A DNA stretch of 64,000 nucleotides from Rhodospirillales bacterium 70-18 (GTDB taxonomy: Bacteria; Pseudomonadota; Alphaproteobacteria; Acetobacterales; Acetobacteraceae): assembly GCA_001899585.1 (NCBI GenBank), contig MKWE01000025.1, positions 19,081 through 83,080 on the forward strand, written 5' to 3'. A program made the translations under genes and the position numbers. The notes under the pieces were generated by a model. That model was not told where the DNA came from. It saw only the letters and a list, made by a program, of their open reading frames with translations, and did no database searches. Below, piece by piece: positions 17,276-26,374 of the stretch; the first letter of the stretch is position 1; each line of letters starts with the position of its first letter.

Positions 17276-18229
17276 GTGAGCCCGCTCGCGCGCCTGCTGG
17301 CCGCCCGGCTGGCGAGCGGTGTGCTGACGCTGCTGATCGTCTCGCTGCTGGTGTTCCTGGCCACCGAGATGCTGCCGGGCGACGTGGCGCAGGCCGTTCT
17401 GGGCCAGAGCGCCACGCCGGATGCGGTGGCGGCGCTGCGGGCGGCGATGCACCTGGATCAGCCAGGCTGGCTGCGCTACCTGCTCTGGCTGCGCGGGCTG
17501 CTGACGCTGGATCTGGGGCGGTCGCTGGTCAACGGCCTGCCGGTGGCGAGCCTGATCGGCAGCCGCCTGCCCAACTCGCTGCTGCTGGCCGGGCTGACCG
17601 CGCTGGTGGCCGTGCCGGTGGCGCTGCTGCTGGGCATCACCGCCGCGGTGTGGCGCGGCACCGCCTATGACCGGGTGGTGGGCGTGCTGACGGTCTCGGC
17701 GGTGTCGGTGCCGGAGTTCCTGGTGGCGACGCTGGCGGTGCTGGTGTTCGCGGTGCGGCTGCACTGGCTGCCGGCGATGTTCTACGGGCTGGACCTGCGC
17801 TCGCCCGGGCACATGCTGCTGGTGTTCGCCATGCCGGTGGCCACGCTGAGCTTCGTGGTGGTGGCGCAGATCGCCCGCATGACGCGCGCGGCGCTGACCA
17901 ACGTGCTGGACTCCTCCTATATCGAGATGGCGGTGCTGAAGGGCGTGCGGCCGCTGCGCCTGGTGCTGCGCCACGCGCTGCCGAACGCGCTGGGGCCGAT
18001 AGTCAACGCGGTGGCGCTTAGCGTGTCGTTTCTGCTCGGCGGCGTGATCATCGTCGAGACGATCTTCAACTATCCGGGGCTGGCCAAGCTGATGGTGGAT
18101 GGCGTGTCCACCCGCGACATGCCGCTGGTGCAGGCCTGCGCGATGATCTTCTGCGCCGCCTATCTGCTGCTGGTGCTGCTGGCCGACCTGCTCGCCATCC
18201 TGGCCAATCCCCGGCTGCGCCATCCGTGA
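17276..18229 (+). CDS. ABC transporter permease, DppB type
   Basis: A 317-residue inner-membrane permease. The N terminus (membrane segment, then ATEMLPGDVAQAVLG) is the classic DppB/OppB opening, and the cytoplasmic EAA loop is present as YIEMAVLKGVRPLRLVLRHALPNAL. The start is GTG at 17276, 15 bp past the receptor stop. It should form the transmembrane pore with the DppC-type protein that follows after 10 bp. Confidence 0.9.
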   Translation: MSPLARLLAARLASGVLTLLIVSLLVFLATEMLPGDVAQAVLGQSATPDAVAALRAAMHLDQPGWLRYLLWLRGLLTLDLGRSLVNGLPVASLIGSRLPNSLLLAGLTALVAVPVALLLGITAAVWRGTAYDRVVGVLTVSAVSVPEFLVATLAVLVFAVRLHWLPAMFYGLDLRSPGHMLLVFAMPVATLSFVVVAQIARMTRAALTNVLDSSYIEMAVLKGVRPLRLVLRHALPNALGPIVNAVALSVSFLLGGVIIVETIFNYPGLAKLMVDGVSTRDMPLVQACAMIFCAAYLLLVLLADLLAILANPRLRHP

Positions 18230-18239
18230 GCGCGATCGC

Positions 18240-19064
18240 ATGAACGCCGGCATCACCCGCCTGCGCCCGGCCACCGCGGCCGGGCTGCTGATCGTGCTGT
18301 TCTGGGCCGCCATGGCCGCGTTCGGCCCGCTGCTGGCGCCGCATGCGGATGGCGGCGTGATGTCCGCGCAGGTGTTCGACGCGGCCAGCCGGGCGGCGCC
18401 GTTGGGCACCGACTATCTCGGCCGCGACATGCTGACCCGCATCCTGATCGGCGCGCGCTACACGGTGGGCGTGGCGGCGGTGGCGACCGGGCTGGCGAGC
18501 CTGGTGGGCACCACGCTGGCGCTGTGCGCGGCGACGGTCGGCGGCTGGACCGACGCGGTGCTGAGCCGGCTGCTTGATGCGCTGATCTCCCTGCCCAGCC
18601 TGCTGTTCGCGCTGGTGGTGGTGGCCTCGGTCGGCTCCTCCATCCCGATGCTGGTGGCGACGGCGGCGGTGATCTACGTGCCGGGCGCCTACCGCACCGT
18701 GCGCGCGCTGGCGGTGAACATCGTCGCCATGGAATTTGTGAAGGTGGCGCGCGCCCGCGGCGAGGGCACGCTCTACCTGATGCGCGCCGAGATCCTGCCC
18801 AACATCGTGCTGCCGGTGCTGACGGATTTCGGCCTGCGCTTCATCTACGTGGTGCTGCTGCTGAGCGGGCTGAGCTTCCTCGGCCTCGGCATCCAGCCGC
18901 CCTATGCCGACTGGGGGTCGCTGGTGCGGGAGAATATCGAGGGCCTGGCCTATGGCGCGCCGGCGGTGATCATGCCGGCGCTGGCGATCGCCACGCTGAC
19001 CATCGGCGTCAACCTGCTGGTCGACGGCCTGGCCGGGCGGCGCGGAGGCGGCGATGGGCGGTAA
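18240..19064 (+). CDS. ABC transporter permease, DppC type
   Basis: A 274-residue permease with a PLGTDYLGRDMLTRIL block after the first membrane segment, the hallmark of DppC/OppC, and an EAA loop in VKVARARGEGTLYLMRAEILPNI. It overlaps the ATPase gene by 11 bp (ATPase start at 19054), indicating co-translation. It partners the DppB-type permease. Confidence 0.9.
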   Translation: MNAGITRLRPATAAGLLIVLFWAAMAAFGPLLAPHADGGVMSAQVFDAASRAAPLGTDYLGRDMLTRILIGARYTVGVAAVATGLASLVGTTLALCAATVGGWTDAVLSRLLDALISLPSLLFALVVVASVGSSIPMLVATAAVIYVPGAYRTVRALAVNIVAMEFVKVARARGEGTLYLMRAEILPNIVLPVLTDFGLRFIYVVLLLSGLSFLGLGIQPPYADWGSLVRENIEGLAYGAPAVIMPALAIATLTIGVNLLVDGLAGRRGGGDGR

Positions 19065-20895
19065 GGCGCCGCTGGTGACGGTGGAGGGGCTGCGGGTGAC
19101 CGCCGGCGGTGGCCGCAGCGTGATTGTCGATGACGTGAGCTTCAGCATCGCGCGCGGCGAGGTGGTGGCGCTGATCGGCGAATCCGGCTCGGGCAAGACC
19201 ACCATCGCGCTGGCGCTGATGGGCTATGCGCGGGCCGGCTGCACCATCGCCGGCGGGCGGGTGCGGGTGGGCGGGGTCGAGCCGATCGGCCTGGCGCCGG
19301 CCGCGCTGGCGCGGCTGCGCGGCCGCACCGTCAGCTACATCGCGCAGAGCGCGGCGGCCGCTTTCAACCCGGCGCAGCGGATCATGGCGCAGGTGGTCGA
19401 GAACGCGCTGATCCACCGCCTGCGGTCGCGCGCGGCGGCGGAGGCGCGGGCGCGGGCGCTGTTCCGCGCCCTGGCGCTGCCGGACCCGGACGGTGTGGGC
19501 GCGCTGTTCCCGCACCAGGTTTCCGGCGGGCAGTTGCAGCGGCTGATGGCGGCGATGGCGCTGATCACCGACCCGGCGCTGGTGATCCTGGACGAGCCGA
19601 CCACGGCGCTGGATGTGACCACGCAGATCGAGGTGCTGCGCGCCTTCAAGCGCGTGGTGCGCGAGCAGGGCACCACGGCGCTGTATGTCTCGCACGACCT
19701 GTCGGTGGTGGCGCAGATGGCCGACCGGATCATCGTGCTGCGCGATGGCGTGGTGCAGGAATCCGCACCCGCCGCCCAGCTGCTGACGGCCCCCGCGCAT
19801 CCCTATACGCGAAGCCTGCTGGCCGCCGCCGCCCCGGCGCCGCGCCAGGCCGTGGCGCTGCCGGCCGGGGCGGCGCCGCTGCTGCGCGTCTCCGGCCTGG
19901 TCGCCGGCTACGGCCCGCCCGACGCGCGCGGGCTGCCGGCGGTGCCGGTGCTGCACGACATCGCCTTCAGCATCGCGCCCGGCTCGGTGCTCGGCGTGGT
20001 CGGCGAGTCCGGCTGCGGCAAAAGCACGCTGGCGCAGGTCATCGCCGGGCTGCTGCCGGCCGCGCGCGGCAGCATCACGCTGGACGGCGAGGCCCTGGCG
20101 CCGCGCGCCGCCGGGCGCACCCGCGAACAGCTGCGGCGAGTGCAGATCGTGTTCCAGATGGCCGACATGGCGCTCAACCCGGCGCACAGCGTGCGGCGGA
20201 TCCTGGCCCGGCCGTTGCAGTTCTACCACGGGCTGCGCGACGCCGCACTGGCCCGCCGGGTGGCGGCGCTGCTCGACATGGTGCGCCTGCCGCAAGCCCT
20301 GGCCGACCGGCTGCCGGCCGGCCTCTCGGGCGGCCAGAAGCAGCGGCTGAACCTGGCGCGGGCGTTGGCCGCCGAGCCGGCGCTGATCCTGTGCGACGAG
20401 GTGACCTCTGCGCTGGATACCGTGGTCGGCGCCGCCATCCTGGACCTGCTGGCCGAGCTGCGGCGCGAGTTGGGTGTGGCTTATCTGTTCATCAGCCACG
20501 ACATCTCGACCATCCGCGCCCTGTGCGACCAGGTGATGATCCTGTACGCCGGCCGCTGCGTGGAGCGCGGCGGGCGGCAGGTGATGCAGATGGCGCCGAT
20601 GCACCCCTATACCGACCTGCTGCTGTCCTCGGTGCCCGAGTTGCGGCCGGGCTGGCTCGACGGCATGAGCGCCACCCATCTGGCCGAGGCGGCCGGCGGG
20701 CTGACGCGGGCGGCGGCCCGCCTCGCCTGCCCGTTCCAGCCGCGCTGCGCGGTGCGGCTGGAGGATGTGTGCGACCGCGTGCCGCCCCCGGTGCAGCCCC
20801 TGTCCAAGGGCGCCAGCATCCTGTGCCACCGTGGCGAGGCCGAGCTGCTCCGTGCCCAGGCCACCGCCGCGCCGCTTCACGCCTCAGCCGATTGA
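19054..20895 (+). CDS. ABC transporter, fused double ATP-binding protein (DppD-DppF type)
   Basis: A 613-residue protein with two complete ABC domains. Domain 1: Walker A GESGSGKTT (about residues 46-54), signature VSGGQLQR, Walker B LVILDEPTTALD. Domain 2: Walker A GESGCGKST, signature LSGGQKQR and Walker B LILCDEVTSALD, each followed by the oligopeptide-transporter C-terminal region; a Cys-containing CPFQPRC motif near the C terminus is typical of OppD/F. Note DEV instead of DEP in the second Walker B. One polypeptide supplies both ATPases. GGAGG precedes the ATG. Confidence 0.92.
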   Translation: MGGKAPLVTVEGLRVTAGGGRSVIVDDVSFSIARGEVVALIGESGSGKTTIALALMGYARAGCTIAGGRVRVGGVEPIGLAPAALARLRGRTVSYIAQSAAAAFNPAQRIMAQVVENALIHRLRSRAAAEARARALFRALALPDPDGVGALFPHQVSGGQLQRLMAAMALITDPALVILDEPTTALDVTTQIEVLRAFKRVVREQGTTALYVSHDLSVVAQMADRIIVLRDGVVQESAPAAQLLTAPAHPYTRSLLAAAAPAPRQAVALPAGAAPLLRVSGLVAGYGPPDARGLPAVPVLHDIAFSIAPGSVLGVVGESGCGKSTLAQVIAGLLPAARGSITLDGEALAPRAAGRTREQLRRVQIVFQMADMALNPAHSVRRILARPLQFYHGLRDAALARRVAALLDMVRLPQALADRLPAGLSGGQKQRLNLARALAAEPALILCDEVTSALDTVVGAAILDLLAELRRELGVAYLFISHDISTIRALCDQVMILYAGRCVERGGRQVMQMAPMHPYTDLLLSSVPELRPGWLDGMSATHLAEAAGGLTRAAARLACPFQPRCAVRLEDVCDRVPPPVQPLSKGASILCHRGEAELLRAQATAAPLHASAD

Positions 20896-20907
20896 GAAAG
20901 GCGACCG

Positions 20908-22947
20908 ATGCCCGATCACATCTCCCCCCCGCGCACCCATGACCCGCTGCTGCAACCGCTGCGCCTCAAGGGGCTCACCCTGCGCAACCGGATCATGAGC
21001 ACCAGCCACGCCTCCACCCTCGACGAAGGCGGCCTGCCGAAGGAGCGCTACCAGCGCTACCACGAGGAGAAGGCCAAGGGCGGGCTGGCCCTGACCATGT
21101 TCGGCGGCTCCTCGATGGTCTCCAAGGATTCGAGCTGGGGCGGCGGGCAGATCGATGTCTCGACCGACGCGATCATCCCCGACCTGCAGCAGTTCTCCCA
21201 GCGCATCCACGCGCAGGGGGCGGCGATCATGTGCCAGATCTCCCATCTCGGCCGGCGCGCCGATGCCACGGTGATGAACTGGCTGCCGACGCTGGCACCC
21301 TCGCGGGTGCGCGAGACCCGCCACCGCAACATTCCGCGCGAGATGGACGAGCACGACATCGACCGCATCATCAGGGACTACGCCGCCGCCGCGCTGCGCT
21401 GCAAGGAAGGCGGGCTGGACGGGGTGGAAACGGTGACCGGCGGCCACCTGATCGGCCAGTTCCTCTCGCCGCGCACCAATCTGCGCACCGACCGCTTCGG
21501 CGGCTCCACCGAGAACCGGGCCCGCTTCGGCCTGATGGTGCACGAGGCGATCCGCCGCGCCGTCGGCGACGACTGGCTGGTCGGCATCCGCTTCGTGGTG
21601 GACGAGGATATCGGCGACGGGATCGACTTCGCGGAGTGCCTGCGGATCGCTCGGATCTTCGAAAACGCCGGCAATATCGACTTTTTCAACGCCATTTTCG
21701 GCCGAATGGACACCGATTTGTCGCTGGCAGAGCACAATATGCCCGGCATGTCGCAGCCGATCGCCCCCTTCCTCAAGCCGGTCGGGGCCTTCCGGCGGGA
21801 GACGAGGCTGCCGGTGTTCCATGCCGCGCGCATCCCCGACATCGCCACCGCCCGGCATGCGATCGCCGAGGGGCTGCTCGACATGGTGGCGATGACGCGT
21901 GCCCACATGGCCGACCCGCAGATCGTCAACAAGCTGGCGCGCGGCGAGGAGGACCGTATCCGGCCCTGCGTCGGCGCCTCCTACTGCATGTACAAGAAGG
22001 TCGCCTGCATCCATAACCCGGCGACCGGGCGCGAGCAGAGCCTGCCGCAGGTGATCGAGCGCTCGCCCACCCCCGGGCGGCGCGTGGTGGTGGTGGGCGG
22101 CGGCCCGGGCGGGCTGGAGGCGGCGCGGGTGGCGGCCGAGCGCGGCCATCGCGTGGTGCTGTTCGAGGCGGGCGCCAAGCTGGGCGGGCAGATGCTGACC
22201 GCGGTGCGCGCGACCTGGCGGCGCGACCTGATCGCCATCGTCGACTGGCGCGCGGCCGAGTTGGCGCGGCTGGGGGTGGAGGTGCGCCTCAACGTCTTCG
22301 CCGAGGCGGCGGACATCCTGGCCGAGGCGCCGGAGGTGGTGATCGTCGCCACCGGCGGGCTGCCGGATATCGACTGGCTGGAAGGCGGCGAGCATTGCGT
22401 CAGCGTGTGGGACGTGCTGGCCGACGCCACCACGGCCAAGGACGACGTGCTGGTGTATGACGGCACCGGGCGCCACCAGGCGGTTTCCTGTGCGCTGCAC
22501 CTGGCGGAGCAGGGGCGGCAGGTGCAGTTCGTCACGCTGGACGACAATATCGGCCTGGAGATGGAGTATTCGGCGCGGGTGATCTACCGCAAGCGCTTCG
22601 CCGAGCGGGGCGTGCGCAGCACGATCGACCATGCGCTGGTCCGGGTGCGGCCCGAGGGCAACCGCCTGGTCGCCACCTTCCGCCATGAGCTGACCGGCGG
22701 CGAGCTGGAGCTGGTGGCGGCGCAGGTGGTGATCGAGCATGGCACGGTGCCGGTGGACGACCTGTTCCACGTGCTGCGCGGCCGCTCGGCCAATGCCGGG
22801 ATCACCGATATCGACGCGCTGCTGGAGCGCCGCGCCCAGACGCCGCGCGGCGAGGGGTTCGAACTGCACCGCATCGGCGATTCGGTCAGCAGCCGCAACG
22901 TGCACGGCGCCATCTATGACGCCCTGCGGCTGTGCAGCGCCCTGTGA
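20908..22947 (+). CDS. NADH:flavin oxidoreductase / FAD oxidoreductase fusion (dimethylproline/trimethylamine-dehydrogenase-like)
   Basis: A 679-residue two-part flavoprotein: an old-yellow-enzyme TIM barrel for FMN (residues about 10-370), a cysteine-rich junction (about 352-370), and a pyridine-nucleotide/FAD domain starting with VVVVGGGPGGLEAARVA near residue 395. This is the plan of 2,4-dienoyl-CoA reductase, trimethylamine dehydrogenase and N-methylproline (stachydrine pathway) demethylases. In the Fe-S region the pattern is CVGASYC plus a later Cys before IHNPATGRE, so an Ala stands where the second cluster Cys is usual. Location after the importer suggests oxidative demethylation of an imported N-methyl compound. 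Substrate is inference. Confidence 0.85.
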   Translation: MPDHISPPRTHDPLLQPLRLKGLTLRNRIMSTSHASTLDEGGLPKERYQRYHEEKAKGGLALTMFGGSSMVSKDSSWGGGQIDVSTDAIIPDLQQFSQRIHAQGAAIMCQISHLGRRADATVMNWLPTLAPSRVRETRHRNIPREMDEHDIDRIIRDYAAAALRCKEGGLDGVETVTGGHLIGQFLSPRTNLRTDRFGGSTENRARFGLMVHEAIRRAVGDDWLVGIRFVVDEDIGDGIDFAECLRIARIFENAGNIDFFNAIFGRMDTDLSLAEHNMPGMSQPIAPFLKPVGAFRRETRLPVFHAARIPDIATARHAIAEGLLDMVAMTRAHMADPQIVNKLARGEEDRIRPCVGASYCMYKKVACIHNPATGREQSLPQVIERSPTPGRRVVVVGGGPGGLEAARVAAERGHRVVLFEAGAKLGGQMLTAVRATWRRDLIAIVDWRAAELARLGVEVRLNVFAEAADILAEAPEVVIVATGGLPDIDWLEGGEHCVSVWDVLADATTAKDDVLVYDGTGRHQAVSCALHLAEQGRQVQFVTLDDNIGLEMEYSARVIYRKRFAERGVRSTIDHALVRVRPEGNRLVATFRHELTGGELELVAAQVVIEHGTVPVDDLFHVLRGRSANAGITDIDALLERRAQTPRGEGFELHRIGDSVSSRNVHGAIYDALRLCSAL

Positions 22948-23783
22948 GCCTCGCGCATCCGGACAGCCTCGTGCTGCGTGGCCTGCGCCATACCGACCTC
23001 GCCGCCGCCCACCGCCTGTCGGCCGCCATGTCGTGGCCGCACCGGCTGGAGGATTGGCGGCTGCTGCGGCTGCTGGGGCAGGGGCTGGCGGCCTGCAACG
23101 GCGCCGGCGAGCTGCTGGGCACCACCATGTGGTGGCGCTTCGGGGCCTCGGCCTGCACGCTGGGCATGGTGCTGGTGGCGTCCAGCCAGCAGGGCAGGGG
23201 CATCGGCCGGCGGCTGATGCAGGCGGCGCTGGAGCAGATCGGCCCGCGCGCGCTGATGCTGAACGCCACCGCGGCCGGGCTGGCGCTGTACCAGAAGCTC
23301 GGCTTTCACCCCGCCGGCGTGGTCGTCCAGCACCAGGGCGTGCTGGCGGCGGCGCCGGAGGCGGCGGGCACCCGTGCCGCCCGGCCGTCGGACCGGGCGG
23401 CACTGCTGGCGCTGGACACGCTGGCCTTCGGCGCGGCGCGCGGCGCGCTGCTGGACCGGCTGCTGCATGACGGCGATTGCCGGGTGATCGAGGCGGAGGG
23501 CGTGGTCACCGGCTTCGCCTTTCGCCGCCGCTTCGGCCGTGGCGAACTGGTCGGCCCGGTGGTCGCGGCCGACGAGGCCGGCGCGATCGCCCTGGTCGCG
23601 GCCAGCCTGCGCCCGGGCTTCCAGCGGATCGACATCGCCGCCGACGCTACCGGACTGGGCGCCTGGCTGGCCCGGGCCGGGCTGCCGGCGGTCGATACGG
23701 TGACCACGATGACGCGCGGCGGCTGGCCGGCCCGCGCCGGCCTCGCCCGCCGCTTCGCGCTCGCCACCCAGGCGACGGGGTGA
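22944..23783 (+). CDS. GNAT-family N-acetyltransferase
   Basis: A 279-residue protein with an N-terminal GNAT fold: VLVASSQQGRGIGRRLMQAAL is the acetyl-CoA-binding motif A and NATAAGLALYQKLGFHPAG is motif B. The C-terminal 130 residues look like a second, degenerate GNAT-like half (DRAALLALDTLAFGAAR). GTG at 22944 is chosen because it overlaps the preceding stop as GTGA; another GTG at 22932 adds four residues. It is inside the catabolic run, so an acetylation or detoxification step for the same substrate is possible. Target unknown. Confidence 0.78.
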   Translation: MSLAHPDSLVLRGLRHTDLAAAHRLSAAMSWPHRLEDWRLLRLLGQGLAACNGAGELLGTTMWWRFGASACTLGMVLVASSQQGRGIGRRLMQAALEQIGPRALMLNATAAGLALYQKLGFHPAGVVVQHQGVLAAAPEAAGTRAARPSDRAALLALDTLAFGAARGALLDRLLHDGDCRVIEAEGVVTGFAFRRRFGRGELVGPVVAADEAGAIALVAASLRPGFQRIDIAADATGLGAWLARAGLPAVDTVTTMTRGGWPARAGLARRFALATQATG

Positions 23784-23824
23784 GCCGCGCCATCCCGCCC
23801 AGCCTCGTGAAGGACACCCCGCCC

Positions 23825-25153
23825 ATGCTGCCGCCCCTGGAAACCCTGCCGAGCGACGACCGCCTGCCCGAGCGCGCGGAGATCGTTGTGATCGGCGGCG
23901 GCATCGTCGGCGCCTCGGCCGCCTATTACCTGGCGAAGAAGGGCCACCGGGTCGCGCTGCTGGAAAAGGGGCTGGTCGGCGCCGAGCAGTCCAGCCGCAA
24001 CTGGGGCTGGTGCCGCCAGCAGAACCGCGACGCGCGCGAATTGCCGCTGGCCCAGCGCAGCCTGGCGCTGTGGGACGGGCTGCGCGCCGAAACCGGGATG
24101 GACCTCGGCTTCCGGCGCAGCGGCCTCGTCTATGTCACCACCGACCCGGCCGACCTGGCGCAATGGGAGAAATGGGGCGAATTCGCCCGCCAGCGCCAGG
24201 TGGACACGCGGATGCTGAGTGCCGCCGAGGCGCGGGCGCTGGCCGCCGGCAGCACCGGCCAATGGATCGGCGGCGTGCACTCGCCGACCGACGGCATCGC
24301 CGACCCCTCCCGCGCCGCCCCGGCCCTGGCGGCGGCGGCGCGGCGGCTGGGGGCCAGCATCCACCAGCACTGCGCCGCGCGCGGGCTGGAGACCACCGGC
24401 GGCGCGGTCTCCGGCGTGGTGACCGAGCGCGGCACCATCCGCACCGCGACGGTGCTGTGCGCCGGCGGCGCCTGGGCGTCGATGTTCTGCCGCTGGCATG
24501 GCATCGACTTTCCGCAGGCCGGCGTGCGCTCCACGGTGTTCCGCACCGCGCCGCTGCCCGATGTGGTGAAGGGCGGCTTCTACTGCTCGGATTTCTCGCT
24601 CGCCCGCCGGCTGGACGGCGGCTACACCGTCTCGATGCCCGCCGCCGGGCGGCTGGACGTGACGCCGCAGGGCCTGCGCTACGCCCGCGCCTTCTGGCCG
24701 GCGTTTCGCAGCCGCCGCAAGGCGCTGCATGTCCGCCTCGGCGGCTCGTTCCTGCGCGGGCCGGAGGCGCTGGCGCGCTGGCGGCTCGACCAGGTGTCGC
24801 CGTTCGAGCGGATGCGCGTGCTGGACCCCGCACCCAACCTGTCGGCGATCGAGGCGACGCTGGCGCGGGTGCGCGCCTGCTATCCCGAGCTTGCCGGCAT
24901 CGCAGTGGCGCAGTCCTGGTGCGGCTGGATCGACACCACGCCCGACATGGTGCCGGTGATCTCGCCGCTGGACCGGCTGCCCGGGCTGCATCTGGCGGCG
25001 GGCTTCAGCGGGCACGGCTTCGGCATCGGGCCCGCGGCCGGGCAACTGGCCGCCGACCTGATCGTCGGCGACCCGCCCGCGGTGGACCCGTATCCGTTCC
25101 GCCATGCCCGCCTGGTGGACGGCTCGCCGATCACCCCGCCAGGTGCGATCTGA
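23825..25153 (+). CDS. FAD-dependent oxidoreductase, DadA/glycine-oxidase-like
   Basis: A 442-residue flavoprotein of the DAO superfamily. The FAD dinucleotide motif VVIGGGIVGASAAYYLAKKG is at residues 21-40; a second FAD block near the C terminus reads GFSGHGFGIGPAAGQLAADL. Relatives oxidise D-amino acids, sarcosine or other secondary amines to imine/aldehyde. ATG at 23825 has GAAGGA about 11 bases upstream; a GTG at 23780 overlapping the GNAT stop is an alternative that adds 15 residues. The gene directly extends the importer/demethylase set. Confidence 0.87.
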   Translation: MLPPLETLPSDDRLPERAEIVVIGGGIVGASAAYYLAKKGHRVALLEKGLVGAEQSSRNWGWCRQQNRDARELPLAQRSLALWDGLRAETGMDLGFRRSGLVYVTTDPADLAQWEKWGEFARQRQVDTRMLSAAEARALAAGSTGQWIGGVHSPTDGIADPSRAAPALAAAARRLGASIHQHCAARGLETTGGAVSGVVTERGTIRTATVLCAGGAWASMFCRWHGIDFPQAGVRSTVFRTAPLPDVVKGGFYCSDFSLARRLDGGYTVSMPAAGRLDVTPQGLRYARAFWPAFRSRRKALHVRLGGSFLRGPEALARWRLDQVSPFERMRVLDPAPNLSAIEATLARVRACYPELAGIAVAQSWCGWIDTTPDMVPVISPLDRLPGLHLAAGFSGHGFGIGPAAGQLAADLIVGDPPAVDPYPFRHARLVDGSPITPPGAI

Positions 25154-25158
25154 GGCGC

Positions 25159-26127
25159 TCAGTAGCCCCGCGCCGGCTGGTACAGATGCGCCGGGGCCTC
25201 GCCGCGCAACGACCCGGCGATCACCCCGGCGACATAGCCCGCCCGCGCGCGCCGGGAGGCGAAGCCCGCCACATGCGCGGTGGCGAGGATGCGCGGATGC
25301 CGCCAGGCCGGCGAGTCCGGCGGCAGCGGCTCCGGCTCGAACACGTCCAGCACCGCGCCGCCGAGCTGGCCGCTGTCCAGTGCCGCGATCAGGTCGGCCA
25401 TCACCACCAGCGAGCCGCGCCCGGCATTGACCAGCCCGGCGCCGCGCGGCAGCCAGGCGAGCGTGCGCGCCGAAATCAGCCCGCGCGTGGCCGCCGTGTC
25501 GGGCAGCAGGGCCACCAGGATGTCGCTGCCCGCCAGGAACGCCGGCAGCGCCGCCGCGCCCGCCATCATCGGGATGCCGTCGACATGCCGCTCCGTGCGC
25601 GCCCAGCCTGCCACCTGGAAGCCGAGGCCGCGCAGCATGCCGGCGGCCAGCGTGCCGATATTGCCCATGCCCAGTATGCCGACGCGGGTGTCCGGCGCGG
25701 TGCGCGCGGCCTCGAAACTGTCCCATCGCCGCGCCGCCTGGGCCGCCACCATGCGCGGCAGGTCGCGCAGCAGCGCCAGCGCGCCCAGGCAGACATATTC
25801 GGCCACGGTCTGCGCGGTTTCCCCGCTGGCCATGCGCACGATCGGCACATCGGCCGGCAGCGCGGGGTCGCTGGTGATGTGGTCCACCCCCGCGCCGGAG
25901 CTGAAGATGATCCGCAGGTTGGGGAAGTGCCCGAGCCAGCCCGGCACCGGCTCCCACACCAGCGCGTAGGCCACCGCCTCGGCGGGCACCGCCGGATCGT
26001 CCCACCAGTGCACGCGCAGGGCGGGCAGCAGGGCGGCGAATGCCTGCCGCCATTCGGGCAGGGAGGCGGGGCCGCCGGACTTGACCAGCAGAACGTCCGG
26101 CGGGGCGGCGGAAGGGGGCATGGGCAT
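25159..26127 (-). CDS. 2-hydroxyacid dehydrogenase (glyoxylate/hydroxypyruvate reductase A-like)
   Basis: A 322-residue NAD(P)-dependent dehydrogenase. The nucleotide fold motif GILGMGNIGTLAAG and catalytic residues Arg (VNAGRGSLV), Glu (VFEPEPLP) and His (ATAHVAGF) are all visible. The pattern fits GhrA, reducing glyoxylate or hydroxypyruvate in the cytosol. ATG at 26127 has GAAGG about five bases upstream; a second ATG lies six bases downstream. It is antisense to the flanking genes and converges with the FAD oxidase with a five-base gap. It could dispose of a 2-oxo acid product of the pathway. Confidence 0.85.
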   Translation of the reverse strand: MPMPPSAAPPDVLLVKSGGPASLPEWRQAFAALLPALRVHWWDDPAVPAEAVAYALVWEPVPGWLGHFPNLRIIFSSGAGVDHITSDPALPADVPIVRMASGETAQTVAEYVCLGALALLRDLPRMVAAQAARRWDSFEAARTAPDTRVGILGMGNIGTLAAGMLRGLGFQVAGWARTERHVDGIPMMAGAAALPAFLAGSDILVALLPDTAATRGLISARTLAWLPRGAGLVNAGRGSLVVMADLIAALDSGQLGGAVLDVFEPEPLPPDSPAWRHPRILATAHVAGFASRRARAGYVAGVIAGSLRGEAPAHLYQPARGY

Positions 26128-26374
26128 CTTGGCCTTCAGGATGGGGGCCGATCCTACCCGGGCCAGCCGCGCGGCCGAACGCAAATCATCCAGTGGGCGC
26201 GGCCATTGCATCTCCTGCCGCGAGCGCAACGGCAGAAAATGCGGCGGCCGCGCCGGCTGGCGGCAGAAGCTTGCGCGTGGCGGCGAAGATCGCAACAACA
26301 TGCCGCCGCTTCTGCGCCAATCTGCCGCCGCGCCGCCACTCGTACCGGCCCCCCGCAACCCACGGAGACCCGCC

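Noticed and set aside
15953..18409. 818-codon minus-strand frame
   Set aside because: Antisense to the importer receptor and permease; His/Gln/Arg-rich composition and no motif.
20884..23403. 839-codon minus-strand frame
   Set aside because: Antisense to the OYE-type flavoprotein gene, low-complexity composition.
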